Shown here: piece after piece, positions 44,400-55,540 of the stretch
Position numbering within the stretch: the stretch's first letter is position 1
Layout of the letters: the number at the start of each line of letters is the position of its first letter
Notes under the pieces: generated by a model
The model's input: only the letters and a program-made list of their open reading frames with translations
Databases searched by the model: none
Told to the model about the DNA's origin: nothing
Source of the DNA: Gnetum montanum
Lineage: Eukaryota; Streptophyta; Gnetopsida; Gnetales; Gnetaceae
Length of the DNA stretch: 64,000 bases
Reading direction: 5' to 3'
Assembly: GCA_015680685.1 (NCBI GenBank)
Contig: MNCI01017777.1
Location: 227,813-291,812, forward strand
Made by a program: the position numbers and the translations under genes

Positions 44400-44720
44400 T
44401 CTTCTTTATCATCCCATCTTAAGAAAGAGAGGTGGTTGCAATCACATTCTTAGTCCCTTTTCGATCTTCCATCATGAGATCAAATTCCTATAAGATCATG
44501 AACCACTGTATGACACGAGGGCTTACCACTGGCTTGTTCATGAGGAATCAGGTTGCACTATGGTCCATGTACATAAATATTTTATAGACTAGAGCATAGT
44601 GCCTAAATGTTTCTAGAGCATGCACCATGGCCACTAATTCTTTTTCTATGATGGCGTAATTTAAATGTGCTCCCACAATGCTTTAGCTCACACAATGGAT
44701 GTAGTATGGGCACTTTTTAT
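44400..44720 (-). pseudogene. RNase H of C
   Basis: Minus-strand reading LNYAIIEKELVAMVHALETF, then KIFMYMDHSAT, then a stop, FLMNKPVVSPRVIQW, and EFDLMMEDRKGT. This matches the Athila RNase H pattern (NYATTEKELLAVVFA.EKFR, HTDH.AL.YL, EFD.EI.DRKG). The HTDH catalytic block reads YMDH. Confidence 0.83.
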
Positions 44721-45099
44721 CATCCATCTACATGAGCACTACTCCCAAGGCATAGTTAAATGCATCTATCATGATGTGGAAGGATCTAAACCAATATGGT
44801 GCCCATATGATTGGTGTTACTATGAGTTTCTCTTATAATTATTGGAATGCATGTTCACATTTCTTGATCTAGATGAAAGGTGCATCTTTCTTTGTAAGTT
44901 CTACCAATGGTTTTGCGATCTTAGAGAAATTTACTATGAATCACAAGTAGTAGCCAATGTGTTAAAGGAATGACTAAACATCTTTAATTCTCTCTAGTTG
45001 ATGTGTTATTCCTTAGATGACCCTTATCTTTTCTCAATCTACCTTAATCCCTTTTCATGAAATTCAATGCGCTAACACAATGCCTTCTTTGACCATGAT

Positions 45100-45620
45100 A
45101 TGGCTCTCTTGCTGGTTGAGATACAAGTTAGTTTTAATACATCTCTTTAATACTTGCTCAAGGTAGTTCAAGACTTACTTAAATGTAGCTTCATAGGTGA
45201 AAAATTCATCCATGAAGACTTCCACACCACTACTGATCTTGTACTAAAAAAATACTAAGAACTAAGCATTGAAATGTTCTACAAGCATTGCACAAACCTA
45301 ATGGTGTCTTACAATATGCAAAACTTCCCCAAGAACTCATGAAAGTTGTTTTGGCTTGATCTTCTGGTGCAATTTGGATTTGGTTATAGCCACTATAATC
45401 ATCCAAGAAGCTATAATAACAATGCCTAGATATGGTGTCCAACACTTAATCCACAAATGACAATGAAAAATGATCTTTAAATGTTTCCATATTTAATAAC
45501 CTAAAGTCGGTGTAGACCCACCACTTTCCACCTTTCTTTAGTTTGATTACTAGTGTGCTAATCCACTCACTATTTTTAAAAGGATATATGAACCCTACTT
45601 TGAGGAGTTTTTCAATTTCC
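45100..45620 (-). pseudogene. Reverse transcriptase of C
   Basis: VGFIYPFKNSEWISTLV, then KGGKWWVYTDFRLLN, then DHFSLSFVD, then CYYSFLDDYSGYNQIQIAPE, then TFMSSWGSFAYCKTPLGLCN (open frame 45230-45445), then GVEVFMDEFFTYEATFK. These are the standard Athila-group RT blocks in order. The catalytic box is FMDE where the family has FMDD, so the second aspartate is lost. No long frame remains downstream towards RNase H. Confidence 0.88.
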
Positions 45621-46178
45621 TCCTTGATGATCTACTTCAATTTGGAATTTAGCTATCTCTATGACTACCTTGTAGGCTTCATGACTAGGTCAGTGTAAAT
45701 GCAATACTGGCATATCCTCAAATTGATTCCTATTAGCTCAAGATATGATTAAGCAAAATCTATTGGCCATTTTTAACCACTTTTAATAGTTTTTCCTTTT
45801 ATTCAGGAGTAAGTTTGACATTAATTATGACTAGTTTACCATTGTTTAAAAATGCATATTCCATGTCAACTAGTAAAGTTTCTAGTTCTAGGGGCTCCTA
45901 CATGAAGTTATCAAGGATTTCCAACTCTCCCCAACAAGCATCATCATATTCATTAGAGAGTTGGAAATGAACTTGTTCAAGTTTATCCATGCCTTCAACA
46001 TAAGTACATGTTAGGCTCCTAGGTGGTTCCATGCATAATGTGCGACTATCTAAGTTAGCTATCATCCACTAGTGCCCTCCTATTTTGTTTCTATTGCATA
46101 TAGAAACCTTTGAATATTGATTTATTATGCACACTAATTGCATGTTTTAATGTATGTACTTTTGATAGAACAAATCTT

Positions 46179-46600
46179 TTACATGTCATTGCACTTGTTA
46201 TCATTGTACATGATGTATGAAGTACACTTCTTCTCTATCTTGCCAAATTCATTTTGTTTGGAGATTTCTAAAGAGAGATCCCTTATGCCCATATGTGCAT
46301 CACCTATGCTTAACCAAGCTCTTTCCATAATGATGAGGAAGTCACATTTGTTGTTTTCAACCTTGATTATCAAAAAACTAGTAGGATAAGACCACCCACA
46401 AACTATGATCACAATGTCCTCTACTAGTCCCATAGGAATAGTAATTAACTAATCTACCAATTCTAGATGGATGTTGCTCTTCTTGAGAAGTGGTAGGTTC
46501 TAGGGTATATACATGTCATGGGAGATGAGATTAACTCTAGAACCAAAGTCAAGAAGAGCCTTACATGGCTCATGTTTAGCTTCATTTTTCCTTCTATGGT
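46179..46600 (-). pseudogene. Aspartic protease of C
   Basis: Minus-strand reading KALLDFGSRVNLISHDMY carries the active-site block, with DFG in place of DLG/DSG, followed by open frame 46433-46179 containing FLIIMERAWLSIGDAHMGIR (family ILGRPWLATADA..). Located between gag and RT. D has the matching C-terminal fragment at 16005-16307. Confidence 0.78.
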
Positions 46601-46639
46601 TAAGATCACTATGTTGCTCTTTGGATTCTTCAGCGATCT

Positions 46640-48190
46640 TCATAGTAGTTTAAAATTTTTCATACAAAGAGTCCCATAATTTATCAACCTTTGCTAAAAT
46701 ATTAGAAATATATTTTTGGATGTGAGAGGCTTTCCTATTCACCACTTCATTGAGCAGTCACTCCTCCTTGTCATAAATTTGGACCTCCCATGTTTTATAC
46801 AAGGGATCCTATTATACTCTTCCACACTTTCCCTTTATCATAACTCATCTTCTTATTTTGTTACCTACTCAATCATCCTTTGGATCTAATGAACTCTTAG
46901 TTCAAACAATCTCCCTTGGGCACACATCCCAAGAGTTCTTCTAATTTCTTCTCTAAGCCTATCTATGATGTGGTGAAGTTGTTCCTTCTAAGAATAACCA
47001 TGGCCAAGGTAGCAATGTAAGAGTGAATAGTATCTACCCATGGTGACATCCAAGGGTTTATGTATTTCCTATTTCTAGCCTTGGATTTGCCTTCTCAAAT
47101 TAGACACTTTGGACTACATCTAGTATTTGTCATTAAATAGTTCTAACATGGTAAACCATCAATGAATGGATTCCAGTTCTAAGAACCGATACCAACTTTT
47201 AGATTCTTTGATGAGTGTCCTAGGGAAGAGCTTGAGTTTCTACCATTCATTTTCTAGATTCTGTAAGGCACAGACATCATGGAAAGCTTATAGATGTGTC
47301 TATGGATTAGAATTTTATCCCTCTCAAATCTTGGAATATTATTCATGTCTAAGAGCTTGATCTAACTATCTTTTCTATGCCTAGTTGGAATTCTAACTAC
47401 CTTTGCAATGTTGAACATGCTTCAAGTTACTAATAGTGGTTCATCATCATCACTACGTCAAAGATGTTGATGATGGTTTCAGCCATGCCTTTGGACTTCA
47501 TGGTCATTTGTCTTGTTGATCATCTTCATCATGATTATTTCAATAGTGACTTCTATGAGAACCAACATATGAAGAGGAATGTTTGGAATAAGAGGAAGGT
47601 GGACCACCACTACCACTACCATGTGCCACCACGTTTTTTCTCATTATGACCACCATCCTTAGATGCCTTACTATTGCGATGTTTTCCTGAGTCCCTACCT
47701 TGGTTGTCACATTTTCCTAAACCTAATTTATGAATAGTGGATCATAGGTTTAGGGTTGCATCCCCATCACCAATAATAGGGGATGGAGAACCTTCAAAGG
47801 GATGATCCTCATTGTCATCTTAATCTAGCAAGAATAAAGGATTAGTGTAATATTTTTCCTTCATAGCCTCAGGAAGCTTCTTCTAATGTCAATCTTGTTT
47901 GAATTTTGTTTTAGTGGGATGGTAGCCCCAAGTGTCATAACCATTCAAAACATATTCCTTGTGAAGATCTATAATGTTGAACTTCTTAAGGGTTGAAATA
48001 ACATCCCAGACATAGATTGATCATGGGGCAAGATAATCTTGCCCTCCATATCATGCCATTTTAGTTGTTTACCCTGATGTAGGATGAAGGTAAAGTCTAG
48101 TACATACTCATGCAGATGAGTATATACTAGCTTGCATTCCTATGGGACCAGTGGTTTGACATCCTCACACTTTTGGGAAGAAGAAGACAT
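46640..48190 (-). pseudogene. gag of C
   Basis: ATG at 48190 begins MSSSSQKCEDVKPLVP. Downstream minus-strand reading near 47160-46880 gives TMLELFNDKY, VSNLRRQIQG, YLGHGYS and LGMCAQGRLFELRVH, aligned with gag of A and B (LFNDKYQTNARV, LRKQIQG, CPGHGFS, YPRGQLYNL). Stops every 30 to 60 codons. Confidence 0.7.
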
Positions 48191-48323
48191 TTTGCAAAAT
48201 GAATAAAATTATTAGTGTGCTTAGTAGTTTATATGTCATTGAGAGTGATGTTGAACTTCAACTCATGCAATGATATAAATAATATTTACTAATTCTAGAT
48301 AGCACACATTTCAACAAATAATG

Positions 48324-48341
48324 TCCCCAACAATGGTGCCA
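48324..48341 (-). other. Primer-binding site of C, tRNA-Asp type
   Basis: On the minus strand TGGCACCATTGTTGGGGA, one base after the LTR. Four transitions away from the plant tRNA-Asp complement. Confidence 0.83.
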
Positions 48342-48342
48342 A

Positions 48343-49274
48343 TGATGAGTGGTGAGGTACCCCTACATCCAACCATACGAATCATAAGCATTTATGCATG
48401 ATCTAGTTGAATTTCATAGACTTTCTAATTTTCAATGCACTAGTCTTCTAGGAAGTGAATCTTTACCTTTAGTTCAATCATTGTCTTCCAAATTACACTT
48501 GTGATGTACATTGGTATCATTTTGTATAATTGAGACATCTTATTTCTATCATTTTATATTTTATGGTTTAACGTTCAAAGGGAGATAAAAGTAAGTGTAT
48601 TAACTAATTTAAAGTAACTAACTAGGCCTAACTAGTCTTAACATAAGCATTCAATCCCACTTTCCATACATGTTCTAAACCCACATATCCACTACTAGGC
48701 TACTAAGTGCTATACTACTAGATGTACTAAGAAATAACACTGCTAAGATTACCAAGAGAACATGTGTTACACTCAAAGCAATCGTACTTATGTGTTTAAT
48801 CTATCTTGCTTAATTGCTTCATTAACTTAATTACTGGAAAATAGTTACTAAATAATTAAAAATATTTAATAAATAATTAAAAGCATTAATTTCATAAATA
48901 AAATATTTAGTCTATCTAAAGCATTGCAAGGTTTATCAAGAAGCTCATCTTTATTTCTACATATACTATCATGCCCAAGTACAACAATGCTCAAATAAAT
49001 ATTTATACACTCAATGACTCTTATTGTAGGCACTTGGGGAAAATATTCTAACTCTCAAATGAGAAAACTACAAGAGCTTCACTACTACTAAAATAATGAT
49101 TGCTATAAATGCAATTGCTAGGTGCATATTTATAGCCAAAATTTAGACATTATCTTAATGGGATCTCATCAATGCATGATATGATGCATTGATGAGGCTT
49201 CATCAACAAGTCATAGTCAATGAGGCTAGTTGATGAGGCCTCATCGATGCAACTAATAAAAATATGACTCATCA
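48343..49274 (-). repeat. 5' LTR of C
   Basis: Runs TGATGAGTGG to ACTCATCA in plus-strand terms. U3 has TTGATGAGGCCTCATCGA (49230-49247) and a 32-bp near-perfect inverted repeat at 49165-49196. TATA box GGCTATAAATATGC is at 49125-49137. U5 ends with the block common to all LTRs of the group. Confidence 0.85.
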
Positions 49275-50760
49275 ATAGCCTCATTTTTCAACCACTTCAA
49301 GTATTACTTGAAGCCTAATATCACACTTGACCAACTCATGAAGGTCAAGCAAGGACCCCTAGAACCTGTATAGAAGTTCATTTAATAGTGGAATAAATTG
49401 CTAAACATAATACCAGAGCCCAAAGTTGAGACCCATATTTTGGCCATATTCAAGGGGGTAGTTAAGGAATTTATTAAGTTAAAACTTTACTAACTTGATC
49501 TATAATTCCTCAACCAAGAATTTTCTCAAAACAAGAATATAGATGATGTTGCAAAGGCCAAGCATGATTTGGCCTATGTAGCATATAAAAATCAACATAC
49601 ATGGAGGTTCAAGGAAAAGAATAAATAAAACAACATGGCCATAGAAATAGTAACCACAGAAGCAAAGAACACTAAATAGAGGCCAAGGAACAACCTGCCC
49701 AAGATCCCCACTAATAACCATGATAGGCAACCATCAACGTCTAGGGCCATTACATCAACTAAAACTAGGCCAAATTTTGAGCAGAAAGACCAAAGTAAAT
49801 ACATTGCCTTACCTTGAAATCATTTGAATTGCTAGATCAACTTTTGAAAAGTGGGTACACACAATACAAGTAGATGATCAAAGACACATGAGTGGCTATG
49901 AAAAATAGCCAAGGACCCCACTTGAGCAACCAAGGATGATCTCCAATTACCTAGGTACTTCAAACTAGAATGATTTTTCCATTATCACCAACTACCTTGT
50001 CATGACATAGAATTATACCTCATGCTAAAGGATAAGCTATAGAGGATGATAAATAAGCGAGATATAGTCTTAGATACTTCCAACTTGGTCTAGCTGCAAA
50101 ATCAGTCAATGTAGGTCTACAAAGACCTATTGAATGCTAATGATAGCCCTTACATTATTTTAGCATTTAACATAGATGATGATTGGAGACCTCTAATAGA
50201 ACCATATGTGATCCAAGTACCCCCTTGTCACAAAGAGGCTTCTTTAGCTTCCACTAGCTCAAGATCACCCATTTTCATAAGAGTACCATCATGAATGCCT
50301 CTAAGGGAACCTTTTTTCATTAGGGTGTCCTAGCATAACACAACCCAAGCAATTGGATAATGACCTCCTGGGGTGGCTAATGCTACTACCTATTCCTCAT
50401 AACCCACAACTACCAACCATAAAACCTCCACCAAGTGAAGGAGGAAGCATAAGAATACACCTAGTGACAAGGGTGACAAGAAGATGGAGGGATAAAAGGA
50501 AGTGGATCCACCAAAGCCCACTCCCCTAGCAACTATACCCATAATCTCCTCTACCCAACCCACTCTAACCAATAAGCCACAAGAGGACACCAAATCCCAT
50601 AACTAGAAGAATGAGGAAAAGCTCCAACAACCACAAACTAAAGTTGAAATTTGCATTTTTGGGAACATAGAGGAAGTAAAGCACAACCAAGGTGATAAGC
50701 CCATGACCAGTACTAAAAACATCATTGGTGTAATAGATCAGGTTAGAGAATTTCCCAACT
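49275..50760 (+). pseudogene. gag of element F, second part
   Basis: After the target duplication the plus strand reads SFFNHFKYYLKPNITLDQLM and PEPKVETHILAIFKGVVKEF, the Tat/Ogre gag pattern that follows the W..L...F block left of C. Further on FFHYHQLPCHDIELYLMLKD (49973-50032) resembles the Ogre/Tat block CKYHR..GHDIE.C..LK. Stops and one or more frame changes. Interrupted by C only. Confidence 0.7.
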
Positions 50761-50789
50761 AGAATAATACAACTCTGAGCTTATATGAC

Positions 50790-51660
50790 TTGATCATGAC
50801 TTCCATCCCCATTAGTGAGGACATCCCCATTGATGAGGAATCCATCCATGTAGTGTTGGTCCCTCCATCAGGAAGAGAGGAAAGGTCAACATCCTTAGTA
50901 TTTCACAATAGCAAAATCAAGGGTAATCCCAAAAATGGAGAAGTAACTATTTCTCTTCTATTCATAACTATATCTATGGGAAAATTTAAAGTACATCATG
51001 TACATGTAGATGATGATGTTTCTACTAACATTATTCCATGTACCATTGTTGAGTGACTAGATTTGATAGAGCAAATACAACATGCATCAACAACTGTTCT
51101 CAAGTCCTTTAATGGATCTAGGATTGTAGTCAAGGGGTCCAACTCCTTGGATTTTGTGGAAGGAGATCCATTGCCCATAACCATTAATTTCTTGGTGGTG
51201 GAAGAAACACCAAGGTCAACCTTATCTTGGGAAGACTATGCTTAGCTCAAGTATGGGCTAGATCCTCATCTATCCATCAAGAAATTCACCTTCCTTACAA
51301 GAGAGGTGAAATCATCATTCATGGTGATAACATAGTTTTCCTTGGTTTTCAACAATGTGAACATAGAGCAAAAGTATAAAGTTGAGATTCAAGAAGAAGC
51401 TTCTAGCCACAAAGACCACCAAACCAAGAGAGAGGAACAACCCAAGAACAACAATAATGGGCAACAAGATGTGTCATGGAATGAACTCCCCTTCAACATC
51501 ATCAATGAATGAGATGGTGAATACAAACTTATGTAAAAAAGGCCATATACAATTTCTAACATTTCAAAGATTAAGAAGATCTTGCATAAGTAGCAAGCAC
51601 TTTTACTCTTCCATGTCATGTCCTTATGACCTTTATGGCCATTTGTACCAAGATCATTTA
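50790..51660 (+). pseudogene. Protease region of element F
   Basis: Open frame 50790-51056 ends in VHHVHVDDDVSTNIIP, the aspartic protease active-site region, with DDD where DGG or DTG is usual. After a stop the frame 51063-51245 continues KSFNGSRIVVKGSNSLDFVE and NFLVVEETPRSTLSW, matching the flap and the C-terminal VV.....YN..LGR block of Tat/Ogre protease. RT, expected next, is not found for 8.5 kb. Confidence 0.72.
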
Positions 51661-52539
51661 GCCTAAGTCTTTCGTTGCTAACCAATTATTACCTTTTTCT
51701 TATGTTTTACTTTACTATTTATGCATATAGTTTAAGATTTTATTTTATTTTTCATTTATTATAACCTTATTTATTTCTTTAATTTCTTTGTTTAGCACGA
51801 TATAAACTAAAAAACCATAAAAAATTTAAAACATGAAATTTCTAAAAAATATAAGTTTCTTTTTAGCCTTAGTTTGCTAAAAATTTAAATTGGAAAAATG
51901 GCCTAGGATGGCCTTAAACTGGAAAAAAAAATCACATAACATGACCCACCATGGCCTTAAACTTGGAATATCTATCAAAACAATACAACCTATGTTCGCA
52001 TGGCCTAAAACTAGCAAATTTTCCCTTTTATCTAGCCAATTATCACATCGATTAGCCATTTATATCTTATAACCAAAATCATAAACATAGCCATTCACAA
52101 CATTTATTACATTTATAAAACTTACTAGAACAACATATATAGCCAAAAATTGAAACCAAAAATTTAAATTTAAATCTTTGTAACATACATAACCATGGCC
52201 ACACTATGTGGTAAAATGTCCAAAAAATAATAACAACCATCCATAACATAGTCTTGGATAATAATAGCCATCAACAGTAAAACAAAAATATATAGTCAAT
52301 ATGCTAGATTACGTTTATGGAGGCCATGGAGGGGTGAGGGGTGTTTAGAGGAAGAAGTGATGAATCATTTCCACCCTCACTGCTAGGGTTGCTAATTTAT
52401 CCTGAAGCTTGAATTACAATAACACATAGCCAATTAGTAACCAATAACCAAAACCGTAAGCAAAAACTAAAAATATAAAACATAAGATATATCAAACCTA
52501 TGGAGATTTTGGCTCCATAACTTCTAGGGGTAGATGTGG

Positions 52540-55500
52540 AAGGCCTTCCTCCAAACAATGGAAGATCTAGTCCTCTATCATGTTGACCTAGTCAACATCC
52601 CCAAGATCAATGTTGGAAAGTATGCTAGTCCTATCTACTGTAATCCAAGTAGGAGGCTCCTAGGTAATAGTAGCCATAGAGGTCTTTCCTATAGTAGTGG
52701 TAATATAAGGAGTAGGAGATTACTCCATTGTGAGAGTACTCTCAAAAAGCTAATAAGCACTCTTGACCTAGATCCCCTAGAGGAATAAATCTCTTTTGCA
52801 TCATTCAACTAACTCCTCCTTAAGCCACTTAAGGTAAGCCCCATGATCCACCTTGTACTGCCACTTGTGGGCCTTTTATTTCTTGCCCCATTCTAGCACA
52901 CAAGCACAATGATCTTTCAATCCTCAACCTTTTTGGAGATGAGGTCCATCTACATGTGCTATTCTTTCATCTCTTGTAAGAGCACTACTTTGTCTCAAAT
53001 GGTATGCTAGTAGTGGACCCACGTGATCTCTTTGGTTTGCAATTCTTCTGAGTTAGCCACTTGGGCTTCCACAAAGGCCTTATGGTCTTAGAGATCTTTA
53101 AACATCTCCTCCTATCATTGAGTTTTCTCCCTTTGGGACATAACCTATTCCCATATGGATTCATTGGACCTCTTCAACTCTCATGAAATTTTGGCACATG
53201 GAATTGCTAGATTAGTAGCAATCTCATATAACTTAAAGGGCACACTAGAGACATTAGAAGGAAGCTTCGGCAAGGAGTTGATCTTCATGTCTCTACTGGG
53301 ATCCAACTCCACAAAGGGCACTACACAACCAAAAATTTAACCATAAACATAGCCTATAATATAGCCAAACAACTAACACATATAAAATAAAGTTCTTACC
53401 TATCTTGGATGCAACTTGGTGCAACCAGTTGATGATGTCCCTAGCCATCTCGCACATGAATTCCACCTTGTTTGGGACTCTACCCATAGTTTTGCATAAA
53501 AATTAAGGACAATGTATTGAATTAGTGGCTCAGGAACTACTATAAGCATAACTAACATCAAAGGGTTAGGATGAAAACCAAACTTAAAATAATAAGATAT
53601 AACAAGAAGCGTTAAGGCATGGACATACCAAGCTCCTCCTCTTCTTCTTTTGGAGTGAGGATGGAAGATGTACTTGGCATTTCCTCACTAAAAAAAGCAT
53701 CTAAATAAATAATTTCTATGTTACTTTAGTATAGGAGTGCCTCTTCTATATGCCCTTATTTTACCTCTACAATAACCTAAGCTACTAAGACTTGATGCTT
53801 GTCAACAACCATAGCAGATAGAAAACCAATTAGAATATCAAATCATAATATAACCATAACACTCAAAATAAAATAAAATAGCCAAAACTTAAATGAATCA
53901 TACATGTGATTGCCTACTATTATGGCTTAATCTTAAGGTTAAGCTTCTTCATGGTAGGTTGGTCTACTACTAGTGGTGATGGGCCTCTTGAGTTTCTCCC
54001 TAGCTACTCCTTCAACCTTCCTATGTTGTCATTTCACCTCTAAGATGCTCACAAGAAATGTGAGAGGGTCCTCATCATCCATGCTATGAAATCACAACCT
54101 CTACATCCATGAACATTACAACCAAAGATACATAGCCATTTTTACATGAAACATAAACAAAACTAGCAAAAATAGTAGTCATCACCATTAACCCCCTTTC
54201 ATGCATGGTTGGCAAAAAATTCACCAAAAATTTGTTAAGATTCAAATGGAGTGATTCTACCACATCTGAAAGCTTGAATTGAGCCCAATGCACCCACACC
54301 TAATGAAAATTCACAATCCTTATCATTTATTCAAAAAAAAATTACAAATTTGGACAAAAATTTAAAAATGGCACAAACCCCATTTTTGACATAGCTCTAA
54401 TAAAAAATCATTTAAAATTATTTTCATGTCCAACAAAAGTGATTCCACCTCCATTGGGAATCTGAAACTAAGGAACACCCAAAAATAACCAAAAATTAGC
54501 CAATACCCTTCTTGTTTACATAGGAAAAATTCATGAATCTACATGAAATTCTAAAAATTGGCATAAAATACCTAATTACATGCCTTAGGAAAATATCCAT
54601 AACACCATCATTATTAATCAAAATTAAATGAAACAATAGCCATTGGAAAACTTAAACATAGGGCCACAAATCCATAACATCAAATCTTAAAAATAGCAAC
54701 CATTTCTTGAATAAAAAATACAAACTATTTCTTTCTTCTTTTTATGCAAAATCATCAAAAAGCTAAAAATTCATAAAACCCAACATAGCCATAACAAATA
54801 GCAAAGATATCCAAAAAAATTGATATCCATTTAATAACACATCAAAATAAGGGTGTAGGAGTTTGTCAAAATTTAATTTTGATGAATCTTTCGACCTAGA
54901 TCTGAGAGAAAGTACCCTACCCTCAAATTTTGGGAAAAAGCATAAAAATAGCAAGCCTAATTTTAAAAATTAAATCTACCAAGGCCAAAACAATGAAATG
55001 ACCATAGATATAAAAATAAATGGCCAAAATAAGATTGGTGATTTCATCAAAATTTCATTCTACTACCTCTACCAATGTAGATTTGAGGAAAATCACCCCA
55101 AACATGGAAAGAAAAAAAAAAGAAAAATGGCTAGAAATAAAAGAAAAACTAGGTAGAACTACCTACCTTGGAGTAGCAATGGAGGAATCCTAAATTGAGA
55201 TGGATCTTGGTAACTTTTCTAGGTTCCTTGCATCTTCATTTGCCATTTGAATCCTAGAATATTTCTTCATCCCTCCACATTGCTTGGGTATCATAGTTAG
55301 ATCAATGCTAGGAGTTGCTAGAATTTGAGAAGAATAGAGGCTGAATGATGTCTACAAGGGAGATTGGATACTTCCATGGTGAATACTAATGCTCTCTAGA
55401 AAAAAATTATCTTCTAGATCTCTCACCAATGTGATGTTTTTGTAGAAAGAAAATTGTGATTAGAACTTATGAAATTTGACCTTAAAATCAAACATAAACC
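52540..55500 (-). pseudogene. Candidate spliced antisense gene inside F
   Basis: Candidate exons on the minus strand: 5' leader about 55500-55167 (donor CAAG|GTAGGT); 54083-53945 starting ATG at 54082 after acceptor TTTCATAG; about 53690-53629 ending GAGCTTG|GTATGT; about 53500-53400 ending AGATAG|GTAAGA; 53320-52540 after acceptor GGTTGTGTAG. Readings include MDDEDPLTFLVSILEVK, SEEMPSTSSILTPKEEEEEL, NKVEFMCEMARDIINWLHQV and SLPKLPSNVSSVPFKLYEIA, then a Glu/Lys-rich coiled-coil-like end with EAQVANSEELQTKEITW. Stops occur in the last exon. Tat-lineage elements are known to carry extra, sometimes antisense, ORFs; I cannot match this one. Confidence 0.5.
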
Positions 55501-55525
55501 TAAAATGCTTCCATCTAAATCATAG

Positions 55526-55540
55526 TTTCCTATATAGTGC
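55526..55540 (-). promoter_or_regulatory. TATA box for antisense gene
   Basis: Minus strand GCACTATATAGGAAA, about 30-40 bp upstream of the candidate leader exon and directly downstream (on this strand) of the tandem array. It has the same array-then-TATA layout as the LTR promoters. Confidence 0.5.

Larger units (their letters stand above)
38023..49274 (-). mobile_element. Athila-like LTR retrotransposon C (gag-pol-ORF3)
   Basis: Flanked by a perfect 5-bp duplication ATAGC (38018-38022 and 49275-49279) in the gag of F. Order on the minus strand: 5' LTR (48343-49274), primer site, gag, protease, RT, RNase H, integrase, conserved non-coding leader with internal promoter, ORF3, and a 3' LTR cut down to its last 0.1 kb. 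It is the only member of the A/B/C/D group here with recognisable pol from protease through integrase. All ORFs carry stops and frameshifts. Confidence 0.88.

Noticed and set aside
49316-49323. Right boundary of C at AATATCA
   Set aside because: The flanking bases do not match the left flank; the boundary at 49274 gives an exact ATAGC duplication.
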